Shown here one piece after another: positions 54,170 through 62,757 of a stretch of 64,000 nt of DNA. The stretch comes from Planctomyces sp. SH-PL14 (GTDB lineage: Bacteria > Planctomycetota > Planctomycetia > Planctomycetales > Planctomycetaceae), in NCBI RefSeq assembly GCF_001610835.1, contig NZ_CP011270.1, positions 1,818,501 through 1,882,500 of the forward strand, given 5' to 3'. The translations under genes and the position numbers were made by a program. Below the pieces are notes generated by a model that was not told where the DNA came from, did not search any database, and saw nothing but the letters and a program-made list of their open reading frames with translations. Position 1 is the first letter of the stretch. Each line of letters starts with the position of its first letter.

Positions 54170-54216
54170 TCTCGAACTCCGGGGACACTGGACGAACACG
54201 TCGACGACGCCTCGAA

Positions 54217-56718
54217 TCAGTCCAGATACACAAACTCATTCAGGTTCAGGACGGTCAGGCAGAAATACCGCAGCGCGGCATCCGGAGCCTGCCCGAACTC
54301 CGTTTCGAGCGATTCGATCAGCTTCACGCCCCGCTCGACCTCCGCCTCCGCCGGCTCGCGCTGGAACGCTCTGCGGAGTGCCAGGCGGACCTGTGCCGAC
54401 CGATCCTTGCCGGCCGACTCCTTGAGATAGCTGGCAAGCTTCTGCGACTCCTCCTGCAGGAACACGCTGTTGAGCATGCTGAGCGCCTGCGTCGGCTGCG
54501 TCGTGGCGAACCGGACGGGGCAGGTGAAGTCCGTATCGGCCACGTCGAAGTTGGCGAGCAGCGGAACGGTCAGCGACCGCTTGAGGTGGATGTAGATGCT
54601 CCGGCGGCGGCGGTCCTCGTCGGTCGACTGATTCCATCCGGCCCCCGGCATCGACTGCCCGGCGAGGACTTCCTTCTCGATCACCGGGTAGATGCTCGGG
54701 CCGAACATCTTGTCGAGGTTGAGCGTGTTGTTGACCGCGAGGATCGAGTCCCGGATCTCCTCGGCCCGCAGCCGCCGCATGTCGAACCGCCACATCAGGA
54801 GGTTCTGCGGATCCTTGGCGAGCGCCGCCGCGTTCCCCTGCGACGACATCTTGTACGTGTTCGACGCCAGGATCAGCCGGTGGAGGTGGCGGAGGTCCCA
54901 GCCGCTCTCCATGAACTCGGCGGCGAGCCAGTCGAGGAGTTCCGGATGGCTGGCCGGATCCCCCTGCAGACCGAAGTTGTTCGTCGAAGGGACGAGACCG
55001 CGGCCGAAGTGCCACTGCCAGATCCGGTTGACCATCACGCGGGCCGTGAGCGGGTTGTCCCGGCTGACGATCCACTCGGCGAGGGCCCGCCGCCGCCCGG
55101 TGCTGGCGCCGCTCTCGGGCGGAGCGATGTTCGGCGCCGGCGGAGAGAGGACGGCCGGGAACGCCGGCTCCACGACATCCCCATCGGCGTGCGCGTTGCC
55201 GCGGATCAGGATCGTCGTCTCGGGGGCCTGGCTGCCGTTCTCCTTGATGACGAGCGCCTGGCTGGCGCTCCGCGGCGGCCGGTTGCGGAGCTCGCGCCAC
55301 TCCCGGCGAACCCGGGCGTAGTCGTTGAAGTCGTCCTGCGAGATTTCGGCACCGATGTGCTTCTGGATCACACGCAGCCGCTCGCTGTCCCGCGTGAAGT
55401 CATCCTTCTCACCGCCCACGAGATGCGGGCGGATCTGATCTTCCGTCCGGTCGAGATGCTTCCGAAGGGCGGCGACCGTCTGTTCCCAGCGCTGTTTCTG
55501 CTCCGCATCGAGGACATCTTCGTCCGGCGAGGCGATGCTCATCACCGACGCTTCCATGACCGACTCATCCGACCGTTTGCCGTAGTGCCGGATGTTTCGG
55601 AAGAAGGCGGCAAAGCGGTAGTAGTCCGCCTGCGGAACCGGGTCGAGCTTGTGGTCGTGACAGCGGGCGCAGTTCAGCGTCAGTCCCAGGAACGCCTGTC
55701 CTGTCGTACCCACGATGTCATCGATGCCGTCGTAGAACGCCAGGAGCGGGTCGGCGGGCTCATCGTCCCACAGCCCGAGCCGGTAGTACGCGGTGGCGAT
55801 CATCGAGTCCCGGGTGACGGCATCGAGCTCATCCCCCGCGAGCTGCTCGCGGACGAACTGGTCATACGGCTTGTTCTGGTTGAACGCCTGGATGACGTAG
55901 TCGCGGTACCGCCAGACGAACGGCTTGGGATTGTCCCGCTCGAAGCTGTTGGTCTCCGCATACCGGACGAGGTCGAGCCAGTACCGCCCGTAGTGCTCAC
56001 CATGGTGCGGCGAGGTCAGGAGGTTCTCAACGAGGTCGTTGTAGGCCCCTTCGGACGGAGCTTTCGAATAGGAGTCGACGAGGTCGGGCTGCGGGGGAAG
56101 GCCGACGAGGTCGTAGTGGACGCGCCGCAGGAGTTGCTGCGGCGGCGCGGGCGGGTTCGGTTCGAGCTGGTTCTGCCGTAGCTTGTCGAGGATGAAGGCG
56201 TCGATCGGGTTGGCGACCCAGCCGGCATCCTTCGGCGTCGGCACATCGGGGCGGACGACCTTGCGGAACGACCAGAAGTTCTTCGTCTCCTCCGTCACTT
56301 TCGGGGGCCCGTGCGTCTCGGCGACCGCGGGGGCATCGCCGGCGGGCATCGGGAGGCCGATCTCGACCCATTTGCGGAGGGTGGCGAGCTGCGGCGCAGG
56401 GAGCTTGCCCGCGGGGGGCATCTCGAAGCCCTCGTAGTTCACCGCCTGGAGCAGGACGCTCTCGCCGACGTTCTCGAGGTCGACACCGGGGCCGCTTTCG
56501 CCTCCCTTGAGGATGGCGTTGCGGCCGGCGAGCGTCAGGCCCCCCTTGGCCTTGCCCGGCCCGTGGCACTTGTAGCAGTGCTCTTCCAGGATCGGGAGGA
56601 CGTCCTTCTTGTAGAAGTCCAGTTGCTCCGCGGGGAAGGTCTTGTCGTCCGCCGGGAGGGCGGTTGCGGAGAGAGCGGTCCAGCCGATGGAAAACGCTGC
56701 GACGAGGCGTTTGAGCAT
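54217..56718 (-). CDS. DUF1549/DUF1553 protein with N-terminal cytochrome-like domain (PSCyt1-PSCyt2-PSD1)
   Basis: An 833-residue exported protein. After a signal peptide comes a Planctomycete-cytochrome domain with the heme motif CYKCH (VLPILEEHCYKCHGPGKAKGG, near residue 45). PSCyt2/DUF1549 follows with NPIDAFILDKL, RRVHYDLVGLPP, RYWLDLVRYAETN and a further CARCHDH motif (LTLNCARCHDHKLDPV). The C-terminal DUF1553 part has EWIVSRDNPLTARVMVNRIWQWHFGRGLV and TNNFGLQGDPASHPELLDWLA. Such proteins are very abundant in planctomycetes and pair with DUF1501; function is unproved. The ATG at 56718 is preferred to a TTG 51 bases upstream. Confidence 0.95.
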   Translation of the reverse strand: MLKRLVAAFSIGWTALSATALPADDKTFPAEQLDFYKKDVLPILEEHCYKCHGPGKAKGGLTLAGRNAILKGGESGPGVDLENVGESVLLQAVNYEGFEMPPAGKLPAPQLATLRKWVEIGLPMPAGDAPAVAETHGPPKVTEETKNFWSFRKVVRPDVPTPKDAGWVANPIDAFILDKLRQNQLEPNPPAPPQQLLRRVHYDLVGLPPQPDLVDSYSKAPSEGAYNDLVENLLTSPHHGEHYGRYWLDLVRYAETNSFERDNPKPFVWRYRDYVIQAFNQNKPYDQFVREQLAGDELDAVTRDSMIATAYYRLGLWDDEPADPLLAFYDGIDDIVGTTGQAFLGLTLNCARCHDHKLDPVPQADYYRFAAFFRNIRHYGKRSDESVMEASVMSIASPDEDVLDAEQKQRWEQTVAALRKHLDRTEDQIRPHLVGGEKDDFTRDSERLRVIQKHIGAEISQDDFNDYARVRREWRELRNRPPRSASQALVIKENGSQAPETTILIRGNAHADGDVVEPAFPAVLSPPAPNIAPPESGASTGRRRALAEWIVSRDNPLTARVMVNRIWQWHFGRGLVPSTNNFGLQGDPASHPELLDWLAAEFMESGWDLRHLHRLILASNTYKMSSQGNAAALAKDPQNLLMWRFDMRRLRAEEIRDSILAVNNTLNLDKMFGPSIYPVIEKEVLAGQSMPGAGWNQSTDEDRRRRSIYIHLKRSLTVPLLANFDVADTDFTCPVRFATTQPTQALSMLNSVFLQEESQKLASYLKESAGKDRSAQVRLALRRAFQREPAEAEVERGVKLIESLETEFGQAPDAALRYFCLTVLNLNEFVYLD

Positions 56719-56845
56719 GAGCGCGACGGGAAGGAGTCGGAGGACGGTCAACGGCGTGATGCCGGGCAATTCATCCTAACCGGTCGGACGTTGGGTGAAC
56801 ACATTCGCAGCGGTTCAGCCGAGGTTGCGGGAGGGTATCCGCGTA

Positions 56846-57187
56846 GACCGTTCTTGCCGGCGCGGCTCCCATAGCTCAAACCCAACGTGCGACGGCAGGC
56901 TGGGGTCAAGGGGCCAGAAAACAACACAGGCCCCCTTGCCGCCGGAGGCATTTTCGATGGGGAACCGTGGTAAGCAACGGATGTCCCCTTTGTGGGACCA
57001 GCGTTGAGGACTCCTCCACATCACACCGTGGGCTTTGCAATCCCCGCGGGTTGGTGAGGGGGCATACGGCACGGTGTCCGCGCTTGGACACTCGCTCCTT
57101 CAGACATCTCTCGACAAGACGGCCTCCGGCGGGCAAGGGGCATTCTGCCCCCTGCACCCCCTGACCAGGGTCCCCCTGGACCCGGTT
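56846..57187 (+). repeat. R340 interspersed element, copy 7 (long loop in the left arm)
   Basis: About 342 bases in plus orientation between the DUF1549 gene and the Gfo/Idh gene, both on the minus strand. Unlike other copies, the long AAAACAACACAGG loop lies in the left hairpin (AAGGGGCCAGAAAACAACAC...GGCCCCCTT), and the right hairpin has the short form GGGGCATTCTGCCCCC. The AATCCCCGCGGGTTGGTGA core is perfect. Confidence 0.93.
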
Positions 57188-57197
57188 CTGGCACGCT

Positions 57198-58421
57198 TCA
57201 GGCAAAGTCGCGAGCTGTCAGCGACTCACCACGGCGATAAGCGACATTCCCCAGATGCGCCAGCGTCGACGCCGTCGCTCCCACCGACAACGGTGCCACC
57301 GGCGTCGCTCGCGTCCGCACACAATCCAGGAAGTTGCGGATGTGCGGTCCAAGCAACTCCGTCGCGTCCGCCGTCAAACTGTCCTTCCGGTCATAAACCT
57401 TCCAGCCACCACGGTCGACCACCAGCGTCCCGTCCGAGCCATAGAACGCAGTCCCGGCCGTCCGCCCCTCGATCCCATGCGAGGACCACTGCCGATGCTC
57501 CCACTGAATCATCGCCCCCGGGTACTCATAGTGAACGGTCAGCGTGTCCGGAGTCTCGCGGTCATCTTCCAGCTCCAGAATCCCCCCCGTCGCCATCACG
57601 CGGTTCGGCATCTGCACGCCCAGTCCCCAGGCCGCCACGTCGAGGAAGTGAACGCCCCACCGGCTCAGCTCCCCGCCACCGTAGTCCCAGTACCACTGCC
57701 AGTTCTGATGGAACCGATTCGGATGAAACGGCCGTGACTCCGCAGGCCCCAGCCACGCGGCATAGTCGACTCCCTTCGGAGCGACCGCCTCTTCCTTCAA
57801 CCCGATCGGCTTGCGACGGTGAACCACCCAGGCCCGCGCCATCCGCACCCGGCCGATGACGCCGCTCTGGATCGCCGCAATCGCCGACTGAAAATGCGCT
57901 CCACTCCGCTGTTGCAGTCCAACCTGAACAACGCGGCCAGACTCGGCCGCTGCTGCGGAAACGCGGCGGACCTCGTCGATCGTCTGACCGATCGGAGCTT
58001 CAACGTAAACGTCCTTCCCCGCCGCACACGCCTCGGTCGTGATCTGACCGTGCCAGTGGTCCGGCGTCGCCACAAAGAGGGCATCGATCCCCGGATCATC
58101 GAGGAGCCGCCGATAGTCCGAAGCGGTCTTCGGCAACCGCGAGAACCGCTCGCCGAACTCCGACCGGACCCCGTACAGGACCGACGAGTCGACGTCGCAC
58201 AACGCTGCCACTTCAACACCCGGCTGCTGAAGGACTTCGCTGAGAAGATCCTTCCCCCAAGCCCGCACGCCGATGATGCCGACGCGGATCGGAGTCTTGA
58301 CGCTGTCAGACGAGGCATGCACCGCCTCCAGCCCGACGATCCCGGCCGCCGCGCCGGCCGCGCTGCGTGACAGGAACTGCCGCCGATTTCCTTCCCGATT
58401 CAGATACTGTTCGAGGTTCAT
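57198..58421 (-). CDS. Gfo/Idh/MocA family oxidoreductase with Tat signal
   Basis: A 407-residue NAD(P)-dependent oxidoreductase. The N-terminus NRRQFLSRSAAGAAAGIVG is a twin-arginine signal, as common among planctomycete members. RVGIIGVRAWGKDLL is the Rossmann glycine motif, ALFVATPDHWHGQITTEAC and VYVEAPIGQTIDEVRR are the family segments near residues 130-160 (EAP in place of EKP). NWQWYWDYGGGELSRWGVHFLDVAAWGLG is the C-terminal domain signature. The substrate is likely a sugar or cyclitol but is not determinable. Start at the ATG 58421, since the upstream codons are a TTG extension. Confidence 0.92.
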   Translation of the reverse strand: MNLEQYLNREGNRRQFLSRSAAGAAAGIVGLEAVHASSDSVKTPIRVGIIGVRAWGKDLLSEVLQQPGVEVAALCDVDSSVLYGVRSEFGERFSRLPKTASDYRRLLDDPGIDALFVATPDHWHGQITTEACAAGKDVYVEAPIGQTIDEVRRVSAAAAESGRVVQVGLQQRSGAHFQSAIAAIQSGVIGRVRMARAWVVHRRKPIGLKEEAVAPKGVDYAAWLGPAESRPFHPNRFHQNWQWYWDYGGGELSRWGVHFLDVAAWGLGVQMPNRVMATGGILELEDDRETPDTLTVHYEYPGAMIQWEHRQWSSHGIEGRTAGTAFYGSDGTLVVDRGGWKVYDRKDSLTADATELLGPHIRNFLDCVRTRATPVAPLSVGATASTLAHLGNVAYRRGESLTARDFA

Positions 58422-58715
58422 TCGCAATCCGGAAACGCCTGCCCGACTCGTATTGGGCTCTCCACCTTACCATGACGAGGCCGACTTCTCAGTATTTTTC
58501 GTCCGAAGGCTGGAAAATCAATCTTCCAAGGGAGTTACGTTCCCGAGAAGTCGCCGGCCCGCCGGAAAACACGGCCAGCCGGACGCGAAGCCGACCGCCC
58601 CCCATTTTTCCCCTTTCGCGGCATCCCCGCCCCTTTCCCGCGAAAACGTCCCCAGCGGCCGGCGTATCTTCGATCGGAGCGGGTCACAGTCCGGGCGCGG
58701 GGAGGGGGAGGGTTC

Positions 58716-60587
58716 ATGAGCCGAGCCAAAGTCTGCCAGGCGATACTTGTTCTCTTGTTCTGTGCGACGTTCTGCAGCGAGGCGTTCCCACAATTTGGTG
58801 GCAGCGGTACCCAGCCCGATTCCAAGCTCGGTTCGAGGCCCCCTCGTCGCCCGGCCGCGATGACCCGTGGCGGGACGGAATCCCCCGCTCCCGCACCGGA
58901 GGGTGCGGGAGCTCTTCCTCCGAGTCTTGCGATCGAGATCCCGGATGAGCCGCGGACGATCGATCCCGTCACGCTCCTGCCGCCGGAGCTGACCCGTAAG
59001 AGCACCGTCGCGTTCGAAAAGACTCCGTTCAAGGAGGTCGTCAAATGGCTTCGCGACGAGGCGAAGCTCAACGTCGTCGTCGATCCTTCGGCGACCGCGG
59101 CCAACCACCTGCTGAGCACGGAGCCGGTCACCGACGCGCTGCGGGACGAGCCGATCTACTTTCTCCTCGATCGCCTGGAAACCTTGGAACTGGGCTGGCA
59201 CATCGAGGAGGGAGTCCTGTTCCTCGAGAGCTTCGACCAGGCTTTGGATCATCGCGTCACCATTTCCTACAACCTCGGCGCCCTGTTCGACGCCGGCTTC
59301 CGTAGCCAGCCGATCCTGGACTCGCTCCAGCAGGAAGTGGCCGGCCCCTGGGACGCGGATGAGCCCGGAACGGGAACGCTGATCCTGCTCGGCGACGTGC
59401 TGTTCGTTCGACAGCACCGTCGAGCGCAAATTGAGGTCGCGGCCTTGCTGGCGGCGCTGGAGAAGCACGGACGGCGGACAGTCCTCGTCGATCCGCCGCA
59501 GCACGTCGCGCTTTCCGAAGCGCTTCGGCACCGGGTCACCGTCCGCTTCCAGAACCTGTCCATTCGCGAAGGGATCCAGCAGCTGGCCGCACAGGCGGAG
59601 ACAGAGATCCGCTTCGCCCCCGAACTGAAGGATGCGGGGGTCAACGTGGATGAGGACCTGATCTCGCTTTCCGTCAGCGAACAACCCCTCCAGACCGTGC
59701 TCTCCAACCTGCAGACGGGGACGAAGCTGGCGCCGGAGATCCGCGCGGGGGCTCTCTGGCTCACCACCGCCGACGCCCTTAACGAGCACAGGCTCACCGC
59801 CGTCTTCGACGTCCGGGATCTCTGCCGCAGTCATGACGAAGCGGGGGCACTGGGCGACGCCATTCAAACCCAGACCGCCGGCCCTTGGTACGCCGACCAG
59901 CCTGGCACGGGAACCATCTCCTTTGTGAAACCGGGGGTCCTCGTCGTCCGACAGACCCGCCCGCAGCTCGACGCGGTCCTCGACCTCCTTGAAAGCTACC
60001 GGGTGGCCCTCAAAGCGTCGAAACCCCGCCCGAAGGACGACAGCGAGGACAAGCAGGAGACACTCTACTATCGGGTCCCGGCCGCCGTAGCCGACGACCT
60101 TCTCACACTCATTCCCCGCCTCGTCGCCCCCGAGTCCTGGCAGGGAGCCAACGCCGGACAGGGGACGATCCTGAAGTCGGCGTCGTTCCCCGAAACCACA
60201 CCAGTCGGGGCCGTAACAACGGCGGACGCCGGCGGAAAGTCCGGACCTCCGGCCCCGGCGGCAGTCGTCGTCACTCCCTATTCGGTGCTCATCGTCCGCC
60301 AGTCACGCCGGAATCATCGCGTGATCGCTGAGACGATCCACAAGATTCGGTTTGGGGACACTTTGGTCGACGAGTATCCCTTCCTGGGCGGAGGTGGGAT
60401 GGGGGGCGGCATGGGAGGATTCGGCGACGGCAGCCAGCAGGGGGGCGGCTTCGGCGGCGGATTCTTCCGCATTCCTGCGGGTGAAGGAACATCGCCGACG
60501 GCGCCACCCCCGGAGCCCATCATCCCCACCGAGGCCTCGGCACGCGAGGCGGAAGGCCGAACGCCATCGACTGAACCGATCCCTTGA
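58716..60587 (+). CDS. Secreted repeat protein with STN-like units, paralog 1
   Basis: A 623-residue protein with a signal peptide (MSRAKVCQAILVLLFCATFCSEAFP). After a Pro-rich linker come units of an STN-like (secretin/TonB short N-terminal) fold: STVAFEKTPFKEVVKWLRDEAKLNVVVD, and again HRVTVRFQNLSIREGIQQLAAQAETEI. Each is followed by a strand block ending in the motif GPW...GTGT...VLFVRQ or VLVVRQ, and a third copy of that block (LVAPESWQ...VLIVRQ) closes the protein. The C-terminus is Gly-rich (GGGMGGGMGGFGDG). It starts at 58716 after GGGAGGG. The next gene is its paralog in the same layout. Confidence 0.8.
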   Translation: MSRAKVCQAILVLLFCATFCSEAFPQFGGSGTQPDSKLGSRPPRRPAAMTRGGTESPAPAPEGAGALPPSLAIEIPDEPRTIDPVTLLPPELTRKSTVAFEKTPFKEVVKWLRDEAKLNVVVDPSATAANHLLSTEPVTDALRDEPIYFLLDRLETLELGWHIEEGVLFLESFDQALDHRVTISYNLGALFDAGFRSQPILDSLQQEVAGPWDADEPGTGTLILLGDVLFVRQHRRAQIEVAALLAALEKHGRRTVLVDPPQHVALSEALRHRVTVRFQNLSIREGIQQLAAQAETEIRFAPELKDAGVNVDEDLISLSVSEQPLQTVLSNLQTGTKLAPEIRAGALWLTTADALNEHRLTAVFDVRDLCRSHDEAGALGDAIQTQTAGPWYADQPGTGTISFVKPGVLVVRQTRPQLDAVLDLLESYRVALKASKPRPKDDSEDKQETLYYRVPAAVADDLLTLIPRLVAPESWQGANAGQGTILKSASFPETTPVGAVTTADAGGKSGPPAPAAVVVTPYSVLIVRQSRRNHRVIAETIHKIRFGDTLVDEYPFLGGGGMGGGMGGFGDGSQQGGGFGGGFFRIPAGEGTSPTAPPPEPIIPTEASAREAEGRTPSTEPIP

Positions 60588-60700
60588 ACCGGCAGCCCGC
60601 CGTAGGCTCACCGCCTCAGCCCACCCGCGGCAAGGCGGCTCGCCCCGCGGGACTTCGAACCGCCCTTCACCGCATAGCGATTCCACCACGAGGCCGCGCC

Positions 60701-62332
60701 ATGATCCGGTTCCTTTCTCCCGCCTCGGCCTGTCTTCTCGGACTGCTGATCGGATCCAGTCCGGCCAGATTGTATGCACAGCCCGCCGCTGCTCCGGCGA
60801 CTCCGCCGCCTGCTGCCGTCGCCCCGGCTCCCAGCCTGCAGATCGTCATTCCGGACGAGCCCCGTCACATCGGGACGGAAGGGCTCCTTCCGCCTGCCCT
60901 GACAAAGGCCGTGACGGTCGAGTTCGAGGGCCGCCCGTTGGCGGATGTCGTCGGATGGCTGCGCGACGACCAGAAGCTCTCCGTCGTCGTCGACAAACCG
61001 CTCCGCTCCGAACTGGCCACGGCGGTTGTCACCGACCGGCTGGCCGACGAGCCGCGGGAGCTCCTGCTCAACCGGCTCGAGACCGTGAATGTCGGCTGGT
61101 ACCTCGACAAAGGAGTGCTTCACCTCGGCCGGCAGAACGAGGCGAGCTCACATCACCTCCAGGTCCAGTACAATCTGGCCCCCCTGCTTGACGCCGGATT
61201 CGAAGCCGATCGCCTCATCGAGACAGTACGGAAAGGGACCAGTGGTCCGTGGTCCAGCGAGACACCGGCCACCAGCGGGACCACGGTCCTGGTCGGGGAT
61301 GTTCTGTTCGTAAAGCAGAACCAGCGGACGCAGACGGAAGTGGCGGCCCTGCTGGCGGCCCTGGCGAAGCACGGCCGCCGAACATTGCTCCTCGATCCGC
61401 CGCAGCACACAGCCCTGCGAAAGACGCTCACGCAGCCGATCTCCATCAATCTGGATGAAGTCCCCCTTGGCACCGCCATCCGGCAGGTCGCGGCGAAGCT
61501 GCAGGTCCCCCTCCGAATCGATCCTCGCGTCGGCAAGGTCCTCAACCTGGAGCGGGAGCCGGTCACGCTCGTGGCCGAGGACGAAGACCTCACGACGATC
61601 CTGTCCCGGATGTCGAAGACAGCCCTTGCCCCGGAGATCCGCTACGGAGCGTTGTGGGTCACGCCCAGGAACATCGAGGCCGACCGAAGCCTGACCGCGG
61701 TCTACGACGTCCGCGACCTGTGCCTCGACTTCGCCGAATCGGCGGCTCTGGAGCTGGCGATCCGGAACCAGATCCCCGGTCAGTGGCTCCTGGCCAATTC
61801 AAACATCGGCGTGATCGGGTTTCCGCGGCCGGGCATCCTGGTCGTCCGCCAGAAGCTCCCCCAGCTCGACGCCATTGAGGAGCTCCTGGAGAACTACCGG
61901 GACGCCCTGCGGGTCTCCAAACCCCGCCCCCAGGCCCGGGCCGGACTTCAGAAGCTCGAACTCCGGATCTATCGGGTGCCGACCGAAATGGCCGAGGATG
62001 CGGAGTCGATCCTGCGGGACCTCGTTGCGCCGACGAGCTGGCAGAGCGCCGTCCCGGATCAGCCCGGGACGATCCGCCGCGCGAACGCTCCTTCGGAGCT
62101 GAAAGTCCTCGAAGGAGGGGTTGCGCGCCCCCAGGCGGATAAGCCGGGCGCGCCGGGCGTGGCCCTGCGCCCTTACTCCGTGCTTCTGATCCGGCAGACC
62201 GTCGAGAACCACCAGGAGATCGCCCGGCTCCTGCATCGCCTGGAGCAGGGAGATCCCCCGGTGCCGGCGACTTCCTTCGAACGCAAGGGCCCGAGCGGCT
62301 TCGGACGTGGTTTTTTCGAGCAGCCCCGCTGA
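60701..62332 (+). CDS. Secreted repeat protein with STN-like units, paralog 2
   Basis: A 543-residue paralog of the preceding protein, with a signal peptide (FLSPASACLLGLLIGSSPARLYAQ). It repeats the layout closely: IVIPDEPRHIGTEGLLPPALTKAVTVEF versus the first protein's IEIPDEPRTIDPVTLLPPELTRKSTVAF, then EVAALLAALAKHGRRTLLLDPPQH, YDVRDLCLDFAES, and three VRQ-ending blocks. It lacks the long Gly-rich tail but ends SGFGRGFFEQ. The ATG at 60701 starts the signal, 113 bases after the first stop. Tandem duplication is clear; the role is unknown, perhaps periplasmic scaffolding. Confidence 0.8.
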   Translation: MIRFLSPASACLLGLLIGSSPARLYAQPAAAPATPPPAAVAPAPSLQIVIPDEPRHIGTEGLLPPALTKAVTVEFEGRPLADVVGWLRDDQKLSVVVDKPLRSELATAVVTDRLADEPRELLLNRLETVNVGWYLDKGVLHLGRQNEASSHHLQVQYNLAPLLDAGFEADRLIETVRKGTSGPWSSETPATSGTTVLVGDVLFVKQNQRTQTEVAALLAALAKHGRRTLLLDPPQHTALRKTLTQPISINLDEVPLGTAIRQVAAKLQVPLRIDPRVGKVLNLEREPVTLVAEDEDLTTILSRMSKTALAPEIRYGALWVTPRNIEADRSLTAVYDVRDLCLDFAESAALELAIRNQIPGQWLLANSNIGVIGFPRPGILVVRQKLPQLDAIEELLENYRDALRVSKPRPQARAGLQKLELRIYRVPTEMAEDAESILRDLVAPTSWQSAVPDQPGTIRRANAPSELKVLEGGVARPQADKPGAPGVALRPYSVLLIRQTVENHQEIARLLHRLEQGDPPVPATSFERKGPSGFGRGFFEQPR

Positions 62333-62398
62333 TTGATGATCGTCAGCGCAGGGTGTCAGGTCGACACGTACCGACGGATGGCCCCTTGCTCATTCCCA

Positions 62399-62745
62399 CC
62401 GGGTCCAGGGGCACCCTGGTGGGGAGTGCAGAGGGGCCTGTGTTGTTTTCTTGGCCCTCTTGCCCGCCGGAGGCCTGGCCGTCGAGAGATATCTGAAGCG
62501 CGCTGTGTCCAAACGCGGACAACGTGCCGTATGCCCCCTCACCAACCCGCGGGGATTGCGATGTAAGCGGTGTGAATTGAGGGAGTCCTCATAGCTGGTA
62601 CCACAAAGGGGACATCCGTTGTGTCCCACGGTTCCGCGACGAAAATGCCTCCGGCGGCAAGGGGGCGTGGCCCCCTTGACTCCAGGCTGCCGTCGCACGT
62701 TGGGTTTGAGCTATTGGTGTCGTGCCGGCAAGGACGCGATCCGCC
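62399..62745 (-). repeat. R340 interspersed element, copy 8 (reverse)
   Basis: About 347 bases in minus orientation between two convergent genes, ending 12 bases before the cdsA stop. The right-arm hairpin has the long-loop form (AGAGGGGCCTGTGTTGTTTT pairing with GGCCCTCT), the left is short (GGGGGCGTGGCCCCC). The core TCACCAACCCGCGGGGATTG and the end GTGCCGGCAAGGACGCG are conserved. Confidence 0.93.
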
Positions 62746-62757
62746 CCCCCCACCTAC

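Noticed and set aside
52246..56181. A 1311-residue open frame on the plus strand
   Set aside because: It runs antisense to the DUF1501, toxin-antitoxin and DUF1549 genes, which all have clear domains. High GC leaves long stop-free antisense frames; its composition (many Arg, Asp, Val, Pro) is that of a shadow frame.
4943..62745. CRISPR array
   Set aside because: Repeats are long, few, widely spaced and in both orientations, with no regular spacers and no cas genes.
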